A stretch of 64,000 nt of DNA, taken from NCBI GenBank assembly GCA_045648205.1, contig JAZRNM010000030.1:1-64000 (forward strand). Direction: 5' to 3'. The translations under genes were made by a program, and so were the position numbers. Below, piece after piece: positions 55,395 through 63,466 of the stretch. A model generated the notes under the pieces. The model was not told the origin of the DNA. It searched no databases and saw nothing but the letters and a program-made list of their open reading frames with translations. The first letter of the stretch is position 1, and every line of letters begins with the position of its first letter. This DNA is from SIG440 sp045648205 (GTDB taxonomy: Bacteria; Bacillota; Clostridia; Monoglobales; Monoglobaceae).

Positions 55395-56765
55395 ATGGAA
55401 AACAACAATTCAAAACGCTTGGGCGAAGAGTCCATAATAAAATTACTTTGCAAATTCTCAGGTCCGGCAATTGTGGGTATGGTTGTCAACGCAATATACA
55501 ACGTGGTCGACAGAATTTTCGTAGGACAAGCAGTAGGCGAAAAAGCCCTCGCTGCCCTCTCTTTCTCATTCCCGTTTATGACCGCAATAATGGCGGCGGC
55601 CATGCTGGTAGGTCTCGGAGGAACCTCCCTTGTTGCCATAAGTCTTGGCGAATGCAACAAAGAAAGAGCAGAAAAAATAATCAATAATGTATTCCTGTTT
55701 GCAATCATCCTCGAACTGATTGTTTCAGTATTTGGATACATATATCTCAAACCGCTTCTTCGTATGTTTGGCACACCTGATGGTGAAATTATGAACCACG
55801 CAACAGCATATATGAATATTGTTCTTGCAGGCTCAATCTTTCAGGGTGTGGGATTTTCTCTCAATGCAATAATGCGTTCTGAGGGCAACCCCAAAATGTC
55901 AATGATAACAATGCTCCTGGGCGCCATAACCAATATAGTATTCGACTGGCTCTTCACAATGGTCATCCGTATGGGTGTTGCAGGGGCTGCAATCGCAACA
56001 GTTATGGGACAATTTGTGACAATGATAACCGTACTTTGGTATTTCACAAAAAAGAGTTCCATCCGCCTCAGACTGAATCATATGAAACCCAATTGGTCGT
56101 TAATTTCAAAGACAATGTTTCTGGGAATTTCTCCCGCCCTCGTTCAGTTGGCAATGGCAACAGTGAACATAATCTACAATAACCTTCTCATAAAATACGG
56201 CGACATCGAATTCGGCATTGGCAACGGTGCCATTGCAGTATCCGCCTTTGCGGTTTATAACAGTGCAATGACAATTGCCGTAATGCCAATTTTTGGAATA
56301 AACCAGGGAGTACAGCCAATTGTGGGCTACAACTACGGTGCGAAGAAATATGACAGAGTCAGGAAAGCAATGTTTTATGGCATAACAGCCGCAACAATCT
56401 TTGTCACGTTTTGCTTTATCATTATTCACATTTTCCCTGAAGCAATCGTGAAGGCCTTCAACGACTCCCCCAACCTGGTGAGACTAGGAACCCAGGCACT
56501 CAAAACCAACACAATGATGTTTCCGATAGTTGGTGCGCAAATAATTTTTTCAAACTACTTCCAATATATAAACAAACCAAGAGCAGCAGCGTTTTTGAGT
56601 CTTTCAAGACAATGTCTGTTTTTAATTCCCTCTTTATTCATCCTTCCAAGATTTTTTCAGCTTGATGGGATTTTCTATGCACAACCGGTGTCCGACTTTC
56701 TTTCTGCAATGCTTTCAATCACGTGGGTGACACTATCTATGAAAAAATTAGGCAAAGGAGAATAG
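55395..56765 (+). CDS. MATE family multidrug/sodium antiporter
   Basis: The 456-aa protein has about twelve membrane helices in two repeats. Typical wording: KLLCKFSGPAIVGMVVNAIYNVVDRIFVGQAVGEKALAALSFSFP, GGTSLVAISLGE, MNIVLAGSIFQGVGFSLNAIMRSEGNPK and FGINQGVQPIVGYNYGAKKYDRV. MatE-family transporters expel drugs or cations using Na+ or H+ gradients; the substrate is unknown. It ends 3 nt before ispE, suggesting joint transcription. Confidence 0.93.
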   Translation: MENNNSKRLGEESIIKLLCKFSGPAIVGMVVNAIYNVVDRIFVGQAVGEKALAALSFSFPFMTAIMAAAMLVGLGGTSLVAISLGECNKERAEKIINNVFLFAIILELIVSVFGYIYLKPLLRMFGTPDGEIMNHATAYMNIVLAGSIFQGVGFSLNAIMRSEGNPKMSMITMLLGAITNIVFDWLFTMVIRMGVAGAAIATVMGQFVTMITVLWYFTKKSSIRLRLNHMKPNWSLISKTMFLGISPALVQLAMATVNIIYNNLLIKYGDIEFGIGNGAIAVSAFAVYNSAMTIAVMPIFGINQGVQPIVGYNYGAKKYDRVRKAMFYGITAATIFVTFCFIIIHIFPEAIVKAFNDSPNLVRLGTQALKTNTMMFPIVGAQIIFSNYFQYINKPRAAAFLSLSRQCLFLIPSLFILPRFFQLDGIFYAQPVSDFLSAMLSITWVTLSMKKLGKGE

Positions 56766-56768
56766 GCT

Positions 56769-57626
56769 ATGAAAACTGATTTTCAAATAAAATGCCCTGC
56801 AAAAATCAACCTCTCACTTGACGTAACAAGCCGAAGAAGCGACGGCTATCATAACCTTGAAATGATAATGCAGGAAATAAAGCTTTTTGACATAATCACC
56901 TTTTCCATAACAGAAAACAGCAAGACCACCGAAATCACTCTATTCTCTGAAAACAAAGTCCTTCCGGATGATGACACAAATCTTATTGTGAAAGCGGCAA
57001 AGCTTTTCTCTCAGGAAACGAAAAAAACCTTTTCTGCAAAAATTTCAGTTGAAAAGAATATCCCCATGGGTGCAGGTCTTGGCGGCGGTTCAAGTGATGC
57101 CGCAGGAACACTGCTGGCTCTGGACAAAATACTCGGCACAAACCTTCCAAAAGAAAAACTTGCCAAAATGGGCAAAGAACTTGGCGCAGATGTTCCATTT
57201 TTCATATATGGCGGATGTATGCTTGCCGAAGGCATCGGCGAAAAACTCACACCAATGCCTGCTTTGAAAGACATATTCATTTTGGTGGCAACCCCACCCG
57301 TTCACATTTCCACTGCCTATGTCTACAAAGAACTTATGCTTGACCACACCACGCCCCACCCCGACACAAAAAACGTCATCAAAGCACTCCAGACGCAAGA
57401 TATAGAGCTTCTTTCAAAAGCTGCGGGAAATGTCCTTGAAACTGTAACCGCAAAGGAATATCCTCAAATAAACGAATATAAGCAAATCATGAAAAACCAC
57501 AACTGTGCCTATTCTCTCATGAGCGGAAGCGGTTCGTCTGTTTTCGGGATTTTCACGAATAAAGAAGGCGCCCAATCTGCCCTGGAAAGCCTTAAAGCAC
57601 TTACAAAAGACGTATTTCTGGTGTGA
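56769..57626 (+). CDS. ispE: 4-diphosphocytidyl-2-C-methyl-D-erythritol kinase
   Basis: The 285-aa GHMP kinase has CPAKINLSLDVTSRRSDGYHNLEMIMQEI, the ATP loop PMGAGLGGGSSDAAGTLLAL (about 98-117), ELGADVPFFIYGG and MSGSGSSVFGIF near the C-terminus. It phosphorylates CDP-ME in the MEP pathway, the pathway begun by dxs in this window. The gene is just after the MATE gene and is closed by the terminator at 57649-57676. Confidence 0.96.
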   Translation: MKTDFQIKCPAKINLSLDVTSRRSDGYHNLEMIMQEIKLFDIITFSITENSKTTEITLFSENKVLPDDDTNLIVKAAKLFSQETKKTFSAKISVEKNIPMGAGLGGGSSDAAGTLLALDKILGTNLPKEKLAKMGKELGADVPFFIYGGCMLAEGIGEKLTPMPALKDIFILVATPPVHISTAYVYKELMLDHTTPHPDTKNVIKALQTQDIELLSKAAGNVLETVTAKEYPQINEYKQIMKNHNCAYSLMSGSGSSVFGIFTNKEGAQSALESLKALTKDVFLV

Positions 57627-57648
57627 CAAAAAAATTAAAATATTTCCG

Positions 57649-57676
57649 AAAACCCTATTGACATATAGGGTTTTTT
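57649..57676 (+). terminator. Terminator of ispE, overlapping the nrdD promoter
   Basis: A 10-bp stem, AAAACCCTAT (57649-57658) with ATAGGGTTTT (57665-57674), and T-run. The loop contains most of the -35 box of the next promoter. Confidence 0.82.
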
Positions 57677-57686
57677 ACTATATAAT
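57658..57686 (+). promoter_or_regulatory. Consensus promoter of nrdD-nrdG
   Basis: TTGACA (57658-57663), 17 bp, TATAAT (57681-57686): perfect consensus; predicted transcript start about 57693. Confidence 0.88.
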
Positions 57687-57700
57687 GGTTATACATCTCG

Positions 57701-57728
57701 CTCAAAACACAATATGTTGTGTTTTGAG
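57701..57728. promoter_or_regulatory. NrdR-box-like palindrome in the nrdD leader
   Basis: CTCAAAACACAA (57701-57712), TATG, TTGTGTTTTGAG (57717-57728) is a perfect 12-bp inverted repeat. Its 16-bp core ACACAATATGTTGTGT matches the NrdR-box pattern (acaCwAtATaTwGtgt). It lies just downstream of the predicted transcript start, a position suited to repression. Confidence 0.65.
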
Positions 57729-57755
57729 TGAAATATTTGGTAAGAGGTACAAGCT

Positions 57756-59930
57756 ATGAAAATTTTAAAGAGAAACGGCGCTGAAGAGAACTTCAACGAA
57801 GAGAAAATATTGGTAGCAATCACAAAGGCAAACGAATCGGTCCCCGAAGCAGACAGAATGACCGACCTTCAAATCCGTCGAATCACCGAATCAGTGGTGA
57901 TTGCCTGCGAGGCATTTGGTCGTGCGCCTTCTGTTGAAGAAATTCAGGACCTTGTGGAAAAAAAGATTATGGCACATGGAGCCTTTGAGGTAGCAAAAAA
58001 CTACATAACCTATCGCTACACACGCTCCCTTGTCAGAAAAAGCAACACCACCGACAACAAAATCCTCTCACTCATAGAATGCAACAACGAGGAAGCAAAG
58101 CAAGAAAATTCAAACAAAAACCCTGTTGTAAACTCAACACAGCGTGACTATATGGCAGGTGAGGTTTCAAGAGACATCACAAACAGAATTCTCCTTCCAA
58201 AGGAAATCGTTGATGCACACAACGAGGGAATTCTTCACTTTCACGACTCTGACTACTTTGCACAGCATATGCACAACTGCGACCTTGTAAACCTTGAGGA
58301 TATGCTCCAGAACGGGACAGTCATCACGGGAACACTCATTGAACGTCCCCACAGTTTTTCAACAGCCTGCAACATCGCAACTCAGATTATTGCCCAGGTT
58401 GCTTCAAACCAATACGGCGGTCAGTCAATCTCCCTCACACACCTTGCTCCCTTTGTTCAGGTTTCAAGGGAAAAGCTTCGCAACTCAATCAAGAACGAGA
58501 TGAAAGACCTCGGAATGGAAATAACAGACGAACAACTCACTGAAATGACCGAAAAACGTCTTCGCGAGGAAATCCGCCGAGGTGTTCAGACAATTCAATA
58601 TCAGGTTGTGACACTTCTCACCACAAATGGTCAGGCACCATTTGTTACGGTGTTTATGTACTTGGGCGAGGCAAAAGATGAACAAACCAAGCATGACCTT
58701 GCTATGATAATCGAGGAAGTTCTCCTTCAGAGATGTCAGGGTGTCAAAAACGAAAAGGGAATTTGGGTTACTCCTGCATTTCCCAAACTCATCTATGTTC
58801 TTGAAGAGGACAACATTCACGAGAATTCAAAGTATTGGTATCTCACCGAGCTTGCAGCAAAATGCACAGCAAAGCGTATGGTTCCCGACTACATTTCAGA
58901 AAAGAAAATGCTGGAGCTCAAGGTTGACAAAAACGGAAACGGAAATTGCTACACCTGTATGGGTTGCCGCAGCTTCCTCACCACATATATCGACGAAAAT
59001 GGCAACCCCAAATATTACGGAAGATTCAACCAGGGTGTTGTCACAATCAACCTTGTTGACGTTGCCCTTTCATCAGGCGGAGACAAGGAAAAATTCTGGA
59101 AGATTTTTGACGAGCGACTTGACCTTTGCTATCGTGCGCTTTTGTGCCGTCATGAAAGACTCAAAGGCACTCTTTCAGATGCCGCTCCCATTCTTTGGCA
59201 GCACGGTGCACTTGCCCGTCTCAAAAAAGGCGAACCCATCGACAAGCTTCTCTTTGGTGGCTATTCAACCATTTCTCTTGGTTATGCAGGTCTTTATGAA
59301 TGTGTGAAGTATATGACAGGAAAGAGCCACACAGACCCCTCAGCAACACCATTTGCACTTGATGTTATGGAGAAAATGAATGAGGCATGTCGCACCTGGA
59401 AGGCAAGGCACAACATAGACTTCAGTCTTTATGGAACACCCTTGGAGTCAACAACATATAAGTTTGCAAAATGTCTCCAAAAGAGATTTGGCATCATCAA
59501 GGGAGTAACTGACAAGGGCTACATCACAAACAGCTATCACGTTCACGTAACCGAAGAAATTGACGCATTTGAAAAACTGAAGTTTGAGGCTCAGTTCCAG
59601 CACTTGTCACCGGGCGGTGCAATAAGCTATGTTGAAGTTCCCAACATGCAGGATAACATCCCTGCAGTTCTCGAGGTTATGAAATTCATCTATGACAACA
59701 TTATTTATGCCGAACTCAACACCAAGTCAGATTACTGTCAGGAATGCGGTTATGACGGTGAAATTCTGATTGCTGAAAAAGACGGAAAACTCACCTGGGA
59801 ATGTCCCAACTGCGGAAATACCGACCAGGACAAAATGAATGTTGCCCGCAGAACCTGCGGTTACATCGGCACTCAATACTGGAATCAGGGCAGAACTCAG
59901 GAAATAAAGGAAAGGGTACTTCATCTTTAA
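57756..59930 (+). CDS. nrdD: Anaerobic (class III) ribonucleoside-triphosphate reductase
   Basis: The 724-aa glycyl-radical enzyme makes dNTPs without oxygen. The N-terminal ATP-cone (MKILKRNGAEENFNEEKILVAITKANE, about 1-90) gives allosteric control. The core has ILHFHDSDYFAQHMHNCDLVNLEDML and CMGCRSFLTTY. The C-terminus has a zinc site, YCQECGY... WECPNCGNTDQD, and the glycyl-radical loop RRTCGYIGTQYWNQGRTQEIKERVLHL. AGAGGT lies 7-8 nt before ATG 57756. It is paired with its activase nrdG one base downstream. Confidence 0.98.
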   Translation: MKILKRNGAEENFNEEKILVAITKANESVPEADRMTDLQIRRITESVVIACEAFGRAPSVEEIQDLVEKKIMAHGAFEVAKNYITYRYTRSLVRKSNTTDNKILSLIECNNEEAKQENSNKNPVVNSTQRDYMAGEVSRDITNRILLPKEIVDAHNEGILHFHDSDYFAQHMHNCDLVNLEDMLQNGTVITGTLIERPHSFSTACNIATQIIAQVASNQYGGQSISLTHLAPFVQVSREKLRNSIKNEMKDLGMEITDEQLTEMTEKRLREEIRRGVQTIQYQVVTLLTTNGQAPFVTVFMYLGEAKDEQTKHDLAMIIEEVLLQRCQGVKNEKGIWVTPAFPKLIYVLEEDNIHENSKYWYLTELAAKCTAKRMVPDYISEKKMLELKVDKNGNGNCYTCMGCRSFLTTYIDENGNPKYYGRFNQGVVTINLVDVALSSGGDKEKFWKIFDERLDLCYRALLCRHERLKGTLSDAAPILWQHGALARLKKGEPIDKLLFGGYSTISLGYAGLYECVKYMTGKSHTDPSATPFALDVMEKMNEACRTWKARHNIDFSLYGTPLESTTYKFAKCLQKRFGIIKGVTDKGYITNSYHVHVTEEIDAFEKLKFEAQFQHLSPGGAISYVEVPNMQDNIPAVLEVMKFIYDNIIYAELNTKSDYCQECGYDGEILIAEKDGKLTWECPNCGNTDQDKMNVARRTCGYIGTQYWNQGRTQEIKERVLHL

Positions 59931-59931
59931 T

Positions 59932-60453
59932 ATGAACTACGGAGAAATAAAGAATTGCGACATAGCCAATGGAGAAGGGGTGCGTGTCACCCTCTTCGTT
60001 TCGGGCTGTACCAATCGTTGCGAGGGTTGTTTTCAACCTCAGACCTGGGATTTTGGGTATGGAAAGCCCTTCACAGACGAGGTGGAAGACCAAATCGTAA
60101 AAATGCTTGAACCAAGCTACATAAGCGGCTTGACACTTCTTGGCGGTGAACCGTTTGAGCCTGAGAACCAACGGGCACTTCTGCCATTTTTGAAAAAGGT
60201 TAAAGATGCCTATCCACAAAAAAACATCTGGGCTTTTTCCGGTTTCACCATCGAACAGTTATTAGGACAAGAACCTCACCCCCGATGCGAAGTCACCGAT
60301 GAGATTCTCTCAATGATTGATGTGTTGGTTGACGGGAAATTTATGATAGAAAAAAAGAACATCCGTCTGAAATTCCGGGGTTCTGAAAACCAAAGGATTC
60401 TGAACCTCCCCGAAACATTAAAAAACAAAACACCAATTCTCTGGGAGGAATAA
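59932..60453 (+). CDS. nrdG: Anaerobic ribonucleotide reductase activating protein
   Basis: The 173-aa radical-SAM enzyme has the 4Fe-4S motif FVSGCTNRCEGCFQPQTWDFGYG (CxxxCxxC), LTLLGGEPFEPENQ (SAM-binding GGEP) and NIWAFSGFTIEQLL. It generates the glycyl radical in NrdD. It begins one base after the nrdD stop, sharing the transcript, and is followed by a strong terminator. Confidence 0.97.
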   Translation: MNYGEIKNCDIANGEGVRVTLFVSGCTNRCEGCFQPQTWDFGYGKPFTDEVEDQIVKMLEPSYISGLTLLGGEPFEPENQRALLPFLKKVKDAYPQKNIWAFSGFTIEQLLGQEPHPRCEVTDEILSMIDVLVDGKFMIEKKNIRLKFRGSENQRILNLPETLKNKTPILWEE

Positions 60454-60454
60454 A

Positions 60455-60489
60455 AAAACAGCGACATCAAAGATGTCGCTGTTTTCATT
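60455..60489. terminator. Terminator after nrdG
   Basis: A perfect 14-bp stem, AAAACAGCGACATC (60455-60468) with GATGTCGCTGTTTT (60472-60485), also serving the converging gene at 60499-60966. Confidence 0.9.
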
Positions 60490-60498
60490 TTGCTTTGT

Positions 60499-60966
60499 TT
60501 ATTTTTTCGAATATCCGCCCTTAATCATCACTATAATATCACTGTCCGCCACAAGGCCTCTTCCGTCTGCAACAGGAACAATAAGCAGATGATTTGCAGG
60601 CATCTGAGTACCGTCTGCAAGGTCAAATCCCGCAGTCGTGTCCGCAAGTCCGCCCTTTTCGGTGGCGATTATTGTTGCTTTGCCCATTCTGAGAATAATC
60701 TCAGTTCCGGCAGAACAAATAATCTTTTCGCCTGCTTTCACATCAACAACCTGAAAGCTGTCCGCACTTCCGCCATTTCCACCACCACTAATGCCCGCCA
60801 CCTTGCTGTCAACATATTGCTCAATTTGCGGCATAAGAACATCATCAACATATGCCTTTGAAATAAGCGGGTCAGCCTCCGTTCCGGGGTCTGCAAGCAC
60901 CACCGAAAACATCACACAAAGGCACACCAGCACCATTATAATTTCAAATCTCAAATTTTTCTTCAT
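60499..60966 (-). CDS. Conserved secreted protein of Clostridia, unknown function
   Basis: The 155-aa protein has a signal peptide (NLRFEIIMVLVCLCVMFSVVLA), a short helix (VDDVLMPQIEQYVDSKVAG), a Gly-rich linker (GISGGGNGGSA) and a beta-rich domain (FQVVDVKAGEKIICSAGTEIILRMGKATII... ADGTQMPANHLLIVPVADGRGL...VMIKGGY). I know this combination as a recurrent uncharacterised protein in spore-forming Clostridia but no function. It has its own stop shared with the nrdG terminator. Confidence 0.75.
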   Translation of the reverse strand: MKKNLRFEIIMVLVCLCVMFSVVLADPGTEADPLISKAYVDDVLMPQIEQYVDSKVAGISGGGNGGSADSFQVVDVKAGEKIICSAGTEIILRMGKATIIATEKGGLADTTAGFDLADGTQMPANHLLIVPVADGRGLVADSDIIVMIKGGYSKK

Positions 60967-60995
60967 TTGCCACTCCCCCTTAATATTTTGTCAGG

Positions 60996-61340
60996 CTAAA
61001 TCAAGCCAAAACTTATTTCCAGAGCTTCATTCACCCGTGTCATAAGTTCGTCATCGAGATGCCCGATTTTTTCTTTCAGCCTTCGTTTATCAATGGTCCT
61101 TATTTGTTCCGCAAGCACCACAGAATCCTTGGAAAGCCCATACTCATTTGCTTCAAGTTCAATATGTGTGGGCATCTTTGCCTTGTTAATCTGCGATGTA
61201 ATCGCTGTTGCAATCACCGTGGGACTGTATTTATTCCCAATATCATTCTGAATAATAAGTACAGGTCTCACACCGCCCTGCTCAGAACCAACAACAGGGC
61301 TCAGGTCTGCGTAATAAATATCGCCTCTTTTAATTATCAC
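60996..61340 (-). CDS. ndoA: MazF/EndoA-family mRNA interferase toxin
   Basis: The 114-aa protein has IKRGDIYYADLSPVVGSEQGGVRPVLIIQNDIGNKYSPTVIATAITSQ, LSKDSVVLAEQIRTIDKRRL, the full PemK/MazF fold with the conserved Arg and Thr. This wording is that of EndoA (NdoA), an ACA-type sequence-specific endoribonuclease in Bacillus. It follows a small partner gene by 2 nt and lies after alr, the same neighbourhood as in Bacillus. Confidence 0.95.
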   Translation of the reverse strand: MIIKRGDIYYADLSPVVGSEQGGVRPVLIIQNDIGNKYSPTVIATAITSQINKAKMPTHIELEANEYGLSKDSVVLAEQIRTIDKRRLKEKIGHLDDELMTRVNEALEISFGLI

Positions 61341-61342
61341 AA

Positions 61343-61543
61343 TTATTCACACTCCGCAAGTTTTTGTTCGCAGATTTCTAGAGCGTCATTATCCGACAAA
61401 ACCCCATCCTCTGCCAAACTCAGATTGATACGGGACATAACCTTGTAGCCTTCTGCCAAATCGTAATTTTCAGCTGAAAGCTCTGCAGAATTCAAATTGT
61501 CTTTGGAACAATTATTCTGTCTCACCAAAGTTCCCCCTAACAT
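61343..61543 (-). CDS. Putative antitoxin partner of MazF (non-RHH type)
   Basis: The 66-aa acidic protein (MLGGTLVRQNNCSKDNLNSAELSAENYDLAEGYKVMSRINLSLAEDGVLSDNDALEICEQKLAECE) sits in the antitoxin position 2 nt before mazF. Unlike Bacillus EndoAI it has no ribbon-helix-helix. The 'EGY..M..INL.LAE......DNDAL' pattern occurs in short MazF partners in Clostridia. ATG 61543 has GTGAG about 8 nt upstream; the frame is open to 61600. Antitoxin activity is inferred from position. Confidence 0.65.
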   Translation of the reverse strand: MLGGTLVRQNNCSKDNLNSAELSAENYDLAEGYKVMSRINLSLAEDGVLSDNDALEICEQKLAECE

Positions 61544-61576
61544 ATCAATCTCACTTACAGTATACGCAGAATGCCT

Positions 61577-61592
61577 ACGTTTAGCTAACCGT
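61577..61592. promoter_or_regulatory. Palindrome upstream of the toxin-antitoxin pair
   Basis: ACGTTTAGCTAACCGT, a 16-bp palindrome with two imperfect positions, lies between alr and the antitoxin gene. TATACT (61562-61557, minus) lies just downstream and could be a -10 box. An autoregulatory operator is plausible. Confidence 0.4.
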
Positions 61593-61620
61593 AAATACAA
61601 GAAAAACCAATCTTATGTAT

Positions 61621-62805
61621 TTACAATCCCTGTTCAAATAAAATGTGATTAAGCGTTTCAACAATTCTGCCATTTTTGATATAAATGCGGGGAACCCGTC
61701 TTCCGATGTTGCAAACAACTTCATAATTGATTGTTCCCATCAATTCTGCAACATCGTCAGCCGAAAGACCATCGTTTCCAAACAAGGTCACATCGTCACC
61801 GACATTTATATTATTAACCTCTGTCGCATCAATCATACATTGATCCATGCAAATTCTTCCTATTTGTTTCACGCGATGACCGCCAACCACAACCTCCGCC
61901 TTGTCAGACAGGAGTCTGGAATAACCATCAGCATAACCAACCGAAACTGTGGCGATTTTGCTGTCCTTTTCACATTTGTATGTCCTTCCATAGCTGACAC
62001 AGCTGCCCTTTTCCACATTCTTTATCTGTGCAACACGCGTCTTAAAACTCATGGCAGGCACCAGATCAATCAGGCTCTTATCAAAATTCCGGCTTGGATA
62101 AAGACCATAAATTATAATCCCAGCTCTCACCATATCAAGCTGCATATATGGGAACTTAACAAGGGCTGCACTGTTGCATGCATGCTTGATGGGAATCTTT
62201 ATTCCCTTCTCTTTAAGTTTCTCATCCAGCGCCATAAACCTTTCATATTGCATCACCGTGTAGCTTTCATCTTCTTCGTCAGATGATGCAAAATGAGTGA
62301 ACATTCCTTCTATTTCAACATTTTGCAGTCTGGAAATTTCTATAATTTTCTGAACAGTATCACACATTGTATCTTCTGAATTCGACACAAACCCAACTCT
62401 TGACATTCCCGTGTCAATCTTTATGTGAAGCTTTGCAATTTTGTTCTGGCGCGCCGCCTCGGAAGATACTTTTCTGGCAAAATCAACACTTGAAACCGCC
62501 GCCGCAATATCATATTCAACTATTTTTTCAATATTCTCTTCAAAAGAATTACCCAATATCAGAATCGGTGCATCAAAACCCATTTGTCTGAGTTCAACCG
62601 CCTCATCGCAAAAAGCAACAGCCAGATTTGTTACACCACTATCCAGAATTGTCCTGGCAACTTCACCAACACCGTGGCCATAGGCATCAGCCTTCACAAT
62701 CCCCAGAAGTTTAACCCCGGGAGCCAGATGTTTTTTTATTTCCTTCACATTATGCACGATTGCATCAAGGTCAACCTCTGCCCATGCCCTGTTTTTTTGG
62801 TACAC
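61621..62805 (-). CDS. alr: Alanine racemase
   Basis: The 394-aa PLP enzyme interconverts L- and D-alanine for peptidoglycan. The PLP lysine is in LLGIVKADAYGHGVGEVA (about 38), followed by LHIKIDTGMSRVGF, HACNSAALVKFP, VRAGIIIYGLYPS and the catalytic Tyr region SVGYADGYSRLL, then GRICMDQCMID. Standard length. Its place between a YdcC-like lipoprotein and a mazF pair matches the Bacillus alr locus. Confidence 0.97.
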   Translation of the reverse strand: MYQKNRAWAEVDLDAIVHNVKEIKKHLAPGVKLLGIVKADAYGHGVGEVARTILDSGVTNLAVAFCDEAVELRQMGFDAPILILGNSFEENIEKIVEYDIAAAVSSVDFARKVSSEAARQNKIAKLHIKIDTGMSRVGFVSNSEDTMCDTVQKIIEISRLQNVEIEGMFTHFASSDEEDESYTVMQYERFMALDEKLKEKGIKIPIKHACNSAALVKFPYMQLDMVRAGIIIYGLYPSRNFDKSLIDLVPAMSFKTRVAQIKNVEKGSCVSYGRTYKCEKDSKIATVSVGYADGYSRLLSDKAEVVVGGHRVKQIGRICMDQCMIDATEVNNINVGDDVTLFGNDGLSADDVAELMGTINYEVVCNIGRRVPRIYIKNGRIVETLNHILFEQGL

Positions 62806-62820
62806 AGTTCCTTCCTCCGT

Positions 62821-63435
62821 CTAATCAAATTCACTTTCGTCAAATTTGCAGTTTCTGTCAAATTCTCTGAAAATCACCGTAACAACCGGTTTATTCTCAA
62901 TATCATAGGTTTCAAGCTTCAAAGGCAAATAGGTTTTATTATCAACCCAAAGCCTTTGCCTGAATCGATTTCTGTTTTTACTGTTTAAAAAGCACTCCAG
63001 AATGGTGGCTTCTTCAAACGCACTGCCTGATGCCAGCACTATAGTTTCTTCACTCTTATAATAGCTTTCAAAAAAGCTGTTCACCGAAAGAACTCCAACA
63101 TTCACCAGCGGAACATCGCCAATCATTACATCGGCCTCATTCCCTGACTTCAAAGCAAGTGCCCCTTCTTTGAAAACAAAACCGCTTCCTTCAATTTCCT
63201 CAGGGGCGACAACCTCGCTTAAGAATTTGTCAGGTGCCAAGAAAAGCTGTCTTGCCACATAAGAATTTTCGGTTCTTTCATTTCTCACAATCACCTCTGC
63301 CGTCGCAGAGTATGAAGTCATTTTGTTATACCTTTCGTAAATTTCCCTGTAATCATTGTGCCCATCATTTTTTTTGCAGGCACCAAGGCTCATCGCAAGT
63401 ACAATCACGGAAAAAACCGCTATGCACCTTTTCAT
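62821..63435 (-). CDS. Lipoprotein, LolA/YdcC-like
   Basis: The 204-aa protein has a lipobox (VIVLAMSLGAC with Cys at residue 19) and a LolA-like half-barrel of beta strands: SYSATAEVIVRNERTENSYVARQLFLAPDKFLSEVVAPEEIEGSGFVFKEGALALKS and LECFLNSKNRNRFRQRLWVDNKTYLPLKLETYD. In Bacillus a related lipoprotein gene (ydcC) likewise precedes alr. The cargo is unknown. Confidence 0.85.
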   Translation of the reverse strand: MKRCIAVFSVIVLAMSLGACKKNDGHNDYREIYERYNKMTSYSATAEVIVRNERTENSYVARQLFLAPDKFLSEVVAPEEIEGSGFVFKEGALALKSGNEADVMIGDVPLVNVGVLSVNSFFESYYKSEETIVLASGSAFEEATILECFLNSKNRNRFRQRLWVDNKTYLPLKLETYDIENKPVVTVIFREFDRNCKFDESEFD

Positions 63436-63466
63436 TTTCCACCTCTGTCACATAAATTTACTTTAA

